Assembly: GCA_036873135.1 (NCBI GenBank)
Contig: JAPTYO010000001.1
Location: 53,700,624 to 53,764,623, forward strand
DNA length: 64,000 nt
DNA from: Clarkia xantiana subsp. parviflora
Lineage: Eukaryota; Streptophyta; Magnoliopsida; Myrtales; Onagraceae
Direction of reading: 5' to 3'
Made by a program: the position numbers and the translations under genes. This document shows, one piece after another, positions 1 to 11,000 of the stretch. How positions within the stretch are numbered: the first letter of the stretch is position 1; each line of letters starts with the position of its first letter. The notes under the pieces were generated by a model. It was not told the origin of the DNA and ran no database searches. It worked only from the letters and a program-made list of their open reading frames with translations.

Positions 1-89
1 TTCTTCGAACATCCAAATTTTAACACGAATAAATTGTTAGTCGAAGTTTATTTTTGAATATATTATGCAAGATATTTCATATGTACAGT

Positions 90-620
90 TTGTTTGCTCC
101 GTCAAGATTTCTGATCTTTCTTGGACGGAATCATCCACGTGATGGCACGTAACAAAGAAAAATAGCTACAAATTTGTTAATTATTTAAACATCAACTATC
201 AATTTGTTCAACTGTCAAAACATCAGCTAATCATTTGCCGCTTTTTATGCATGACGTGCTGGATATTAACTATTTCGTTCAAATTAAATGGGAATTCTAA
301 CCGAGCTAATATTTTGATAATTTGCTAGTTCTCTGTCAAGATTTTCGATCATTTTTGGACGGAATCATTCATGTGATGGACGCATGATGATGGAAATAGC
401 TAGAAATTTGTTCAAATGTCTAAACACTAGCTATCAATTTGTTTATACCAAAACATCAGTTAGTAATTTCCTGCATTTTTATTTATTGTGTGTCGGGCAT
501 GTGATCATTTCATTCAAATTAAACGGAAAATCTAACAAATATAACAATTTTACACATTTGAAATTTAAGTTAGCAAAATATTTAAAAAATAAGAAATATT
601 ATATAATTAACCCTTGTATT
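90..620. repeat. AT-rich interspersed repeat, decayed
   Basis: This stretch holds two tandem-like degenerate copies of a dispersed repeat. Its recognisable core reads roughly 'CAATTTGTTCGACTGTC' followed by 'AACATCAGCTA'. Related cores recur near 18460-18690, 39740-39990, 45380-45640 and 54430-54700. The 79-codon open frame at 384-623 is low-complexity and carries no recognisable domain, so I do not call a gene. The element class is unknown. Confidence 0.5.
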
Positions 621-989
621 TAATTGCTCAATTGGTGCAATGTAGTTTGTAAATTGGAATAACACTAGCTGCTATTAATGGCTGCTCAAACTTTTTCCTA
701 CTTAGCTCCTAACACAGAATCCACCTTGCAGTGCTCTTGCTTTTACATTTGTGTCTATTCTGACATCTGCATTTATGATGGTTGTTAAGCTAAGATGACA
801 GTTACATTAATTGCCTTCTGTTAAAGCATAAAACCATTAATTAACCACAGATGCTTTAATCCTCATTTTTCTTTAATAGCAGAGCAAGCAAAATGTTTAA
901 AAATAACACTTTAACTAGCAATTAGTTCAACTGATCAAATTGTTGGAGTGTCCCAATTCTTATGATCCATTTGTTTCCTTTGACACTAG

Positions 990-1335
990 GTTTAAGAATC
1001 TAAAAACAGTCCCTAATTGTATGTCATATTGCTAATCTTTGTCCAAAATTTTAAATGTTGATGTCTAGTGTTTTTACTATTGGTTGATTGATTTTCACTT
1101 TTTTTCTCTTAAAATTGACGAAATAAAAACATGTTTTTAAGCATCAAACAAACATAAGCTATGAACAACAAATCTAATACCTCGAAAAGTGGAAAACATA
1201 TTTTTGTTGCTTATAATTATATAACACTAAAATCATACGAAAAGAGTGGAAAGTAACAAATCTGATTATTAGCAAAATGAATATATAAACATTTTAAACC
1301 TGGTATAACAATCAGTTATAACAATCAATTATTGC
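990..1335. mobile_element. Mutator-like MITE, family C (degenerate copy)
   Basis: The left end has the family C start (GTTTAAGAATCTAAAAACAGTC) and the body shares the 'AAACATGTTTTTAAGCAT' core with the copies at 12910-13805 and 34231-34572. The right end is eroded. It lies just upstream of the first visible NPH3 exon. The rest of 620-1450 holds nothing I can assign. In particular, I found no short exon for the expected N-terminus of the BTB domain. Confidence 0.55.
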
Positions 1336-1450
1336 TATAACGAACTCCCACCATTTGCTTTTCAAATTGTGTTTTTGAATTTCATATTTTCTGTAAACTA
1401 AATCCTCATAATTCTTGCTCTTACAAATTTGGATTGATTACTGTCAGCAG

Positions 1451-3543
1451 AAAACAATCTGTTTATATTCACGAAGATTGCGACAAATGTTCGGAAAATC
1501 GACCGCTGCCACTAAAAACCTCAAGTTGATATTCCAAAAATTCCCAGGAGGACCAGAGAGCTTCGAGCTCGTCTCGCGGTTCTGCTACAGTTGCGGTCAT
1601 ATCGACATAACTCCTCAAAACGTCGCCTTATTACACTCTGCAGCACATTTCATGGACATGAGCAGTTCTGTTTCAAGAACAGACAACCTTATAGAACAGA
1701 CACAGAGGTTTCTAAAGGATGTAAAGCATTGGACTTGGCTCGACCTTCTTGCTGCAATGAAACAGTGTCAAGAGGTTCTTCCGGAACCGAATGTATCGGC
1801 TGTTCTCGATATATGTTTGGATTCTTTGGTGTCGAGAATCGAATTGTCAATTGAATCGAGTGCAGTTTCATCATCCGAGAGTCGAGTTTCGTGCGACACA
1901 AAGAGTATCGATTTATCAAGAGGAAATTGGTGGTTTGAAGATCTTCTGTTCTTGAATCCGGAAATGCTCGAGAAAACGATTCGGTCGATGCTTTCGCACA
2001 ACATTGATCAAACCCAGCTAAGTAAGTTCCTGTTCTACTACCAAAAGTCGAAGTTTTCGGCCACGAATCAAGAGAAGCGCGAAGTTATTGAAAGAGTTAT
2101 CGATCTACTTTACTGTCTCGATCATAGTTTAGTTCGTAATAAGAGCTTATTTGGGCTTCTAAGAGTTTGCTTGGGAGCCAAGATAGCGAAATGCGGTAAG
2201 AAGAAGTTGGAGGTCATGATTGGGTCTCAGATGGACCGATCAACACTCGATGATTTGCTCGTTCCATCGCCTAGCGGTGCAAACTACTTATACGACGTCG
2301 ATTTTGTTCTTAGACTCGTGAAGGTGTTTCTTCGAGGGAGAAGTACTTGTGGTTCGGGAAAGCGACTGAAGAAAGTTGCGAGCTTGATGGACATGTTTAT
2401 GGCAGAAGTAGCTCCGGATCCATGTTTAAAGCCATCTAAGTTCGTAGAATTGGTCACGGCTTTGCCCGATTCTGCGAGGGACTCTTCCGATGAAATTTAC
2501 CACGCCATCGCCATGTATCTCGAGGTATATACATGTTTTCTCTTACAAGGAAATGGGTATGATACCAATTTCTAATATTTCTTTAAAATCGACTGGAATT
2601 TTAGTCGACGCTATTTTAGCCAAACTCATTCCCTTTCTTTTTATAAAGAGCAAGCTACTATGATGTATCTTGGTTTCCAAGTTACTCAATGTAATGTTTC
2701 TTGTTTCCAAAGGTACAGGCTTGGACTAAAATAGTGTCGACTGAAATTCCAACCGATTTCGTGGCAATTAAATCTGGTTAAACACTCGAGTGTCTAGTCT
2801 ATCTGCTATATATGATACCAATTTTTAAAATTTCTTTACAATTGATTGGAATTTCAGTCGACACATTTTAGCCAAACTCATTTTCTATTTTTTATAAAAA
2901 GCAAGCTACTATGATGTTTCTTGGTTAACAAGTTACTATATGTAACGCTTCTTGTTTCCGAAGGTACACGCGTGACCAAAACAGTGTCAACTGAAATTCC
3001 AGTCGATTTCTCAGCAATTAAATCAGGTTAAACACTTCGGTGTCTATCTTCTATGATACCAATTTCTAAAATTTCTTTACGAGTTTCAGTCGACGCTATT
3101 TTAGCCAATCTCATTCCCTTTCTTTTTATAAAGAGCAAGCTACTATGATGTTTCTTGGTTTCCAAGTTACTACTATATAATGTTTCTTGTTAACGAAGGT
3201 ACATGCCGGGACCTTGTCTAATGAAGAGAAAATGAAGCTATGTTGTGCAGTGGACTACAAGAAGCTCTCGCCCGAACTTTCTCAAAACATGAAGTTTCCA
3301 TCCACGGCAGCAGCGAGCTTATCCCGACCGTTCGACGATAGAGCGCAGATGATCGTTCCGTGTGGACGGGAGCTCGATCGTGATACCGAGAAGTTGGAAA
3401 TGCACTTGGAAGGAATGAAATGTAGAGTGATGGAGTTAGAGAAAGTATGTAGGAAGATGCAGACCCAAATGGGGAAGATCACAAAGTCTAAAGGTTTGAA
3501 GAATAGTAGAAATTTGAGATCAGTGCCTAAGTTCTGCTCATGA
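1451..3543 (+). CDS. BTB/POZ-NPH3 family protein (5' exon not found)
   Basis: Two exons are visible: 1451-2524 (358 codons) and 3199-3543 (114 codons plus stop), joined in phase 0 across a 674-bp GT-AG intron. The protein starts inside the BTB fold (KTICLYSRRLRQMFGKS) and continues through the NPH3 domain. Blocks such as 'WWFEDLLFLNPEMLEKTI', 'NYLYDVDFVLRLVKVFLRG' and, across the junction, 'YHAIAMYLE' + 'VHAGTLSNEEKMK' are typical of the family. The C-terminus has a short coiled coil (roughly the last 60 residues, ELEKVCRKMQTQM). NPH3 proteins are substrate adaptors of CUL3 ubiquitin ligases, several acting in phototropin or auxin-transport signalling at the plasma membrane. From memory the closest Arabidopsis group is the At3g22104-like one. 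About 20-25 N-terminal residues are missing; the first exon may lie left of the window or be lost. The ATG at 1415 is not the start: a good acceptor (CAG) ends at 1450. Confidence 0.85.
2561..3198 (+). repeat. Tandem repeat spanning intron and 3' splice site of the NPH3 gene
   Basis: Two full units and one partial unit start at 2561, 2814 and 3055 (GATACCAATTT...), so the unit is about 240-253 bp. Each carries an inverted pair (AATCGACTGGAATTT near the start, and its complement near the end) that resembles a MITE. Each also carries a copy of the intron 3' end plus the first ~15 bases of the next exon: acceptor-like AG|GTACA at 2712/2713 and 2963/2964, and the real one at 3198/3199. Only the last copy is followed by open coding sequence. 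Related inverted-repeat sequence occurs at 10430-10590, 30715-30910 and 41890-41950. Confidence 0.8.
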
Positions 3544-3609
3544 GTAAAATCAAAGGAAATCAATGGACTTCCAGGTACAGAGTATGCAGATTAGCTAGTT
3601 TTTTTTTTT

Positions 3610-4134
3610 TTAATAAAAAACTGTCCAAAGTTTACCTTATGTTAAAATTAGGTGTCTGAAATTTGAAATGTTAAAATGGACTGTCCCAGGTTTCATTTTT
3701 GTTGAAATTTGGTGTCTTTGCGCGTCTTTTCATCTCCCTTCAATCATTTTCATCAACTCACCCACCCACTCATAATCTATCACTCCTTACTTTTCACAAA
3801 ATCGTCAAATTTCACTCAAAAGTTGAACATAAAAAAAAATGTTTATAGCAGAGTGGTGTGGAGAGATTTTCAACGACAACGGAGCGGGATTTACTTGCGC
3901 GGATATGGTCAGCTTCTTAGGTGACGATCCCGACAAGACGACGAGAAGAGAGTGTGTATGAGAGCTCGAATTTGACAGTCGGTTTCGTCATAATTAACTT
4001 CTCTAAAGTAATCACACCGAGACACCAAATTTCAACAAAAATGAAACCTGGATAGTTCATTTTAATGTTTCAAACTTCAGACACCTAATTTTAACATGAG
4101 ATAAACTTTGGACAGTTTTTTTAATTATTAACCC
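3610..4134. mobile_element. Mutator-like MITE, family A
   Basis: Long terminal inverted repeats are visible: the left arm has ACTGTCCAAAGTTTACC and TTAGGTGTCTGAAATTT, and the right arm has their complements near 4030-4120, ending in TTAACCC. The left tip has been replaced by an A/T run. The interior (about 3720-3970) matches the interiors of the copies at 9533-10058 and 14603-15090, so these are one family. No coding capacity. It lies between the NPH3 stop and the CACTA element. Confidence 0.75.
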
Positions 4135-4933
4135 TTTTTTTTATAAATAATTTCAGACACTAAAAGAAATTCTTCAATTTGTGAGGGTCGATTTTTTGAG
4201 GGATTTTCGGAAATCCCTCACAAATATCATCTTGTAAGGGATTTTTTAAGAGAACGCTTCTAGCAAATAGACCCGCCAGAAAAATTGTGGTTTTAAAGGG
4301 AAATCCCTTGAAAATGTTTGTGAGGGATTTTCCCTCAAAAATCCATAGCAAACCCTCTAAAAATCAATTCCCTCAATAAATATTTAGGGAAGTTTTTAAG
4401 ATTTTCGGTAATAAATTACAAAGGGATTTTCCGAGGGTCTTATTTAAGGGTTTTTTTTAGAGAATTCTAAGGGTTCATAATTATCAACTTATTAGGGTTT
4501 TTGTGAGGGATTATATTTTAAGGGATTTGTGAGGGAATCTGTGAGGAATTTATATATATATATATATATATATTGATCCAATATTATTATATTTATATTA
4601 TACGTATTATTAAGATTAATAACACAAATATATAATGTAAAAATATGATATAACATCAAACTTTAAAGATTACATAGTCAAGTGCAATATTATATCTAAA
4701 TAACACATTTATCCATTAAATACAGAATTAAGCTAAGTCATCTAGCTCAATTCAAGGCTTTAATAACCAAAACATAACTCTACAATTCAAAGCTGCTCAA
4801 AATCATACCACACCATTCAACCTGCAAAATATATTTACAGTATCGTTAATACAAAGGGACATTCTTGTTTGAACCGTCAATCAAAAGCATTTTTTTAGAA
4901 CTAATAACGAGGTTTGGCAACGGTAATAAATAC

Positions 4934-5019
4934 CGGGCAACACTGTGAAACATCCTGAGCTGCAAGCATAGCTGCATATAGGGATGATTCATCCCTATCA
5001 ATCTTCACATTCATTCCAC
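4934..5019 (-). pseudogene. RPS14: Captured internal exon of ribosomal protein S14 (uS11)
   Basis: The 86-bp exon on the minus strand has an intact acceptor (CAG before 5019) and a donor (GTATTT after 4934). It reads [20 protein letters not shown] and then AQDVSQCCP. Cytosolic S14 has, at this place, [20 protein letters not shown] followed by AQDVSQRCK, so most residues match, with a handful of substitutions. It is a single exon of a 40S subunit protein carried by the CACTA element. If read past the donor it meets a stop within about ten codons. Confidence 0.85.
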
Positions 5020-5157
5020 CTGAATAGATAAGGATGTAATAGTACAAATGAATTTTCAACAAATACATCTAGTAGAACACTATTTAAATCCTAGAATGAT
5101 TGTTTAAAAAAATACACTAGCAAGTTAAAAGTTAATCCTGATGTCTCATTTGCTTAC

Positions 5158-5246
5158 GTGGTGGTGGAAGGGAAGATATTGGAACGGCCATGTACTATGA
5201 TGTACTGACTTTCCCAATCAAATTTCTCAAAGTAGTCCAAGAGAAC
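5158..5246 (-). pseudogene. Captured exon, possibly from a PAP/OAS1-type nucleotidyltransferase
   Basis: An 89-bp open stretch on the minus strand is bounded by a good acceptor (TTTTAG before 5246) and donor (GTAAGC after 5158). It reads VLLDYFEKFDWESQYIIVHG and then RSNIFPSTTT. The block 'YFxKFDW' is characteristic, as I recall it, of plant PAP/OAS1-like nucleotidyltransferases, but the rest is not convincing. It lies between the SRP54 and RPS14 fragments in the same orientation. The call is tentative; it could be another captured gene. Confidence 0.35.
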
Positions 5247-5668
5247 CTAAAACATTATATAAAGCACCGGGTTGATTCTTATTCTCCAAGTCAGGCAGCT
5301 CCAAGGATCCTGCTTTCATATAAGCACCAAACTTTGATCATTGTGTTTATCATCATGCTTCATTAAAAGGGAGCTCCTAGAACGAAGGCCACAATTATGA
5401 TGGTTCTTCAATTTGTATATAAATATTAATTGGTAAGCTATTCAAACTTATGAGCTAAATCGACAAGAACGCCAGAGAGGAAAGACAATCAGATACCTTA
5501 GAAGCTTGCCAGACCATGATATTATTCAAAAAGTGATTACTATCCTCAGTAACTATTCAAGATAACTAAATGAAGAGTCAATAAGCTATACAAGTGCTCA
5601 GAAAAAGCACAAACGATATGCCTATACAGCTTCATAAATGTATCACAAGATGTAAATAGGATAAATCA

Positions 5669-6027
<359 letters not shown>

Positions 6028-6516
6028 GATACTGAACTATGTAAAATTTCGAGTTACAATAATAAAAAAATCTGATGTATCCTAAATCCCAAACAGAATG
6101 TATTACCTTAAACTTCTAGCTTTCATAGGGACCCATAAAGAATTTCCTCACGATACAAGTAAGAGCACGAACAAAACTATGGTGCGAGAAGCTGTACAAT
6201 AAGAAACGTGTTAAATTCACCTATGAGAAACTCCAAATTAAAATCCCTTAAAGAGCCAAAGATGCTACAACTGTAGGTGCACCGAGGGCTCTGAGTGAAA
6301 ACAACACAAAGATGCTACAACTGCAGCTTCATAGATGTATCAGATTGTGTAATGTGGCAGCAACACAAAATTTCCTAAATTAAAAATGAATCAGGTCAAG
6401 ATAACTTCCAGGGACAAAAGCAAGATGTTAAGCATTTAACAGAAGATACAAATCGTGGATCAATAAGCCAGAGATAGTGAACAAACTGCAGATAATATAA
6501 TCTAACGTTTTCATAC

Positions 6517-6811
6517 CGCCATTTCGAGATCACTTTTAACATACGCTTGCTTTTTCACTAGTTTCTCTGTTCAGCAAAAGATCAATGTCGAAAATTAGTA
6601 GGATCGCTCAAACTAAGGCTGATTCAGAACAAACATGTGAAACTCTGATCAATACCTGCTGTGATCTTCAAATTGGCGAAACATCCAATAGAAAGTGAAT
6701 CTGAAGATGGACGCTGAGAGAAGGAGACGCTCTACGTGGTTCCAGAGGCGGATCTCGACAGAGACTTAAACTGATCCAATGTCTTCATGCTTGGAATCCG
6801 AGCTTCTGCAT
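6517..6811 (-). pseudogene. ZYP1: Captured 5' fragment of ZYP1 (synaptonemal complex)
   Basis: Read on the minus strand, an ATG at 6811 opens MQKLGF. A one-base deletion follows, then MKTLDQFKSLSRSASG. After a stop codon the sequence resumes as SQRPSSDSLSIGCFANLKIT to a clean donor at 6656/6655. The next exon (6566-6517) reads EKLVKKQAYVKSDLEMA, in the expected phase, with a second intact donor. This order and wording match the N-terminus of plant ZYP1, the transverse-filament protein of the meiotic synaptonemal complex (family wording from memory). Sequence upstream of the ATG (6812-6900) looks like its 5' leader. The frameshift and the in-frame stop show it cannot make the native N-terminus; it is a fragment carried inside the CACTA element. 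Confidence 0.8.
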
Positions 6812-7737
6812 TGCGAACGGAACGGAAACCCTAGACTAGAGAGTAATATCTAAATCGAGAGAGAAGAACCTCAGCGCATGAGCTTCTGCGGTCAACAGTT
6901 TGAAGTCGGAGTAAAATGAAACTGAGCGCCAAGGCTTTACTTTCAATCTTTATATGTAAAAATGAAACTGAGAAGGAGTCAAAGCAGCCATCACTATGAA
7001 TAAGATTAGAGTAAGAGAATGAGTAGTAGAGGAAGGAGGGGGAACAGAGGAGGGAGATTAGGGAAATGGTGAAACGGCGTAGAGAAAAAAATGGTGGAGA
7101 GGGAGGAAGGGGACTAATGTTGGGCTTTATGCTTTATCACAAATAATAGGGAGTTGGGCTTTATTGCCCAAAAGGGAAATTAGACTAATGTTGCAGCTTT
7201 GCATAGGAAGTCTGCTACTAAAATTTCTCTCTACACCGGTTAGAATGGATTCGAACCGGTTCGAACCGGAAATCGGATACCTGACTGGTCTAGTTCTGAT
7301 AACGTTGGTTCGGTGTTAGATTAGCTTCAAAAGTCGTGAGCCGTAATTATTTTTTCTCCCCTCCACTTTCACTCTTTTATTTAATTTTTTATTATTAAAT
7401 ATTATTTTTTAGGGAAATTCCCTCACAAATAAAAAAACTTTTGTGAGGAATTTAAACTCCTCACAAAACTTCACGTTAGCTAGGGTTATTATTGACAGAT
7501 TTCTCCTAAAAAATATATTTACGGAAAACCTAGTAAAAACCCTTAATTATCCCTTCGAAACAAATCCCTCACAAATCCTTCAGTATTTTATTTAGGAAAA
7601 TTAAAATTTTGAGGGAATTTCCTTTAAAACAGTTTCCCTATTCAAATCCTAATAAATCCCTTACAAAATGTACTGAATTTTGAGGGATCAAATCCCTCAC
7701 AAAAGATCTGTCACAAATTGCTGATTTTCTTGTAGTG

Positions 7738-8047
7738 AGATCAGAAGCATTAAGGTTAAAGCCGTTGTGAATCGCTAGTAGAATTCAAACTAGATTCATA
7801 CCTAGAAAGGTAACTCGGTGATGTATATAGAAACTTTGGATGAAGCTAGTTATTTGTCCACTTGGTAATTAACTCTAACATCACATTGAGCATGACTTTA
7901 ACCTTATCGCATACTGCACAAAACTGCAGAATCATTCTTGAGAAAACAATATATACATATTTGGACATTAACACAATATAAACATGAAGATTGATTATTT
8001 GTAATTATTTCAAGAATTACAATGATACTCGCGTCTAGCTGGTTGGT
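7738..8047. other. Intergenic gap downstream of the terpene synthase
   Basis: About 310 bases lie between the CACTA target duplication and the terpene synthase stop codon. It probably includes the terpene synthase 3'UTR, since that gene runs leftward, but I see no unambiguous polyadenylation signal. Confidence 0.4.
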
Positions 8048-11000
8048 TCACTCTTTCAACGAAATTGGCTCGAATATGAGTGAGTGCATGTCTTTGTTCG
8101 ATTTCACGTCTGGATTTCCAAGCGCATCGCCATCTTCATACATGAAGTGGCTTGTTCTTGCCAAATCAAGAGCAATTTGAAGAAACGATTCATCAAACTT
8201 TGAGGAGCCCAGGCCTTGATGATATTCATTCATCTTTCTCCAACTCATGTCAGTCAATTTGTTGATGTATTCACGAGCATCTTCCTCAGAAGCACCAGTC
8301 TCCATTATGTAGCATGAGATTGAGTTTGCAGTCTCTCCCCTCTCCAATTCAGCCTATTATAATGAAATTGGTGGAAGAAAAATCACAATGGAAATTTATG
8401 TGAAGCATAATTAAGCTGTAAAAATTAAATTCTAGCTACTAACACTATAAGAAGACGAAGTTTAGGTGACTTCTCGTAGCCGACGTTTGCTGAAGCGTCA
8501 CACGATTTGAATTTGGCAACTCTTCGTAACAGTTTCGTTTCTTCTATTACCATTTCTACGCTTTTTAAAGCGTTGTTATATTTTAATTACGTAACACTTT
8601 TCAAGTAAAAATATAAATGTAACGATGTGTAGTAGTGTTGCCACTTGTATCCACCGCCAACGCAAGTAAAAACGTCGCCTCTTTAGAGGATTTTACGACA
8701 CTTGCTGCAAAATTACAGTATTTTTTGCAATATCACAAGATTTTATCTATAACGTTACTAGAAGTTAGTTTTCTTAGAATGTAGGGTTAAGAACCTATAA
8801 ACTGTCTGAAGTTTGCTCTATATGAGATTTTGGTGTCTGAAGTTTAAAATGTTGATATTGAATGTCTGAAGTTTCACTTTTGTTGAAATTTGGTTTTCTA
8901 TCCAAATTTGCTGTTAAATTTGACGGAATGAAGTGAAATGTCGAAATTGCCCCTTATACTATTATGTCCGGCCGGCCACCACCCTACTCCGGCCGGCCAC
9001 CACCAAGTAGGGGCAATTCTGGAATTTATTTTTTTATTAGGTCATGTGCTTGTCACATGACCAAATTCTGTTAATTTTAACTGCAAATTTAGATGGAGAC
9101 ATCAAATTTCAACAAAAGTGAAACTTCAGAAATTCAATATCAAAATTTTAAACTCCAGACACCGAAATCTTACATAAGGCAAACTTCAGACAGTTTATAG
9201 GTTCTTAACCGTAGAATGTAATTGGTACTAGTTTGCTGCACATACCGATGAAGAAGCGAGGTCGTTTCTAAGGCGAATAACTGTGGATGGCCAAGGCAAT
9301 ACATCATCGTAATTTTGTAATGATTCGGTTGCTTCTTTTGTGATTGTGGGAGTGGTCAGATAGTAGGAATGAACTAGCATGACATGCCCTGCAATTGACA
9401 CCCTTCCATTTTTAAGGTACTCACCGAACTTGGGTGTGAACTTGTCTCGAGACCACTTGGCTTCCTCAAGGGAAGCTTTGAATAAATCCACCCACTACAA
9501 TACAACATCCAGATGCATTATTACTTAAATTTGGGTTTTAAACTGTCTGAAGTTTGCTCCACGTAAAATTTTAGTGTCTGAAGTTTAAAATGTTGAAATG
9601 GATAGTCGCATATTTCATTTTTGTTGAAATTTGATGTCTCGGTGTGATTACTTTAGAGAAGCCAATCCCGACGAAACCGGCTGTCAAATAGGAGCTCTCA
9701 TGCACGCTCCTTTCTCGTCACATTGCCGGGACCGTCACCTAAGAAGGTGGCCACATCCGCACAAGTAAATATTGCTCTATTGTCGCTGAAAATCACTCCA
9801 CACCACTCTGCTGAAAACTTTTTCTTTCGGATGTTCAAGTTTTGGAAGAAATTTGGCGATTTTATAAAAAGTAAAGAGTGATGGATTATGAGTGTGTGAA
9901 ATGGTCGATGAAAATGTTTGAAGGGAGAGGGAAAGACGCACGAAGACACCAAATTTCAGCTAAAATGAAACCTGGGACTGTCCATTTCAACATTTTAAAC
10001 TTCAGACACCAAAATCTCACATGGAGCTAACTTCAGATAGTTTATAGGTTCTTAACCCCTTACATTTCATTACACAATAATTAGATTCTCAATACAAGTT
10101 GTGTAAATTAATTTAATTTACTCGGAAATTGAAAGTTCGTAACAATATGATTATTAACCCTTTCTGTAATTAGCAATGACAATGTATAGCTATCTACTAG
10201 AATTACTTAAAAGGCAAATTTGAAGCTACTTACCGATTTAGCCAGATTTGGTATGATATTAACTCCATGTTTCTTGAGAACATCATACCCGATCTCATTG
10301 ACAGTGTTGTATAATGCTAGAAAGCTTAACTTCATATATTCTGGGAAATCATTCATGTTGTTGATGTCCCACCTACAATTTTTCCAATCGAGTGGATAAA
10401 AAATTAATATTTTAGCAAATATGAACAATTTAATTAAGGGGTTGGCTAAAATGCAGTCAAATTTATTTAAACTCGATTTCTCAGTCGTTAGATCATGAGA
10501 GAGAATCAATGAGATAAAAAATGTTTCTTAACCATACATAATTTGATGGCTAAGAAATCGAATTAATATTTTAGCCGAACCCTTTAATTAATATTTATGA
10601 TCTGACGCATATTAATGACTCGTAACGATTTCATTATTATACCTTTCGACAGCTTCTGTAAACATTTTTAGCTCGTGAGGCAAACCGTAAATATCATATA
10701 TATCATCAATGACGATTATAAAGGCGGCTACTTTGCTTAGATATCTTCTGCAATTACTCAACTGAGGATGCTGAGCCATTCCGAGCCCCCAAAAGAAGCA
10801 TTCTACCGGTCTGTCCCGAGCAAAGCTCAAGCTTTTGGTAAGCCCCATGCTTTCCCACCATCTGCAACTTACCACGAGAAACACAATTATTTCTAGAGTT
10901 AATTGAAGAGTTAACAGGTCTTTTGGTCCATGATGTTTGACAACTTTTGGGTTTTGGTCAATGATGTTTTTTTTACATAATTTTGGTACCATATGTTTGC

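Noticed and set aside
8440..8783. A second CACTA element starting at CACTATAAGAAGACG in terpene synthase intron 6
   Set aside because: The start resembles a CACTA end but no matching inverted end or target duplication was found before the MITE at 8784.
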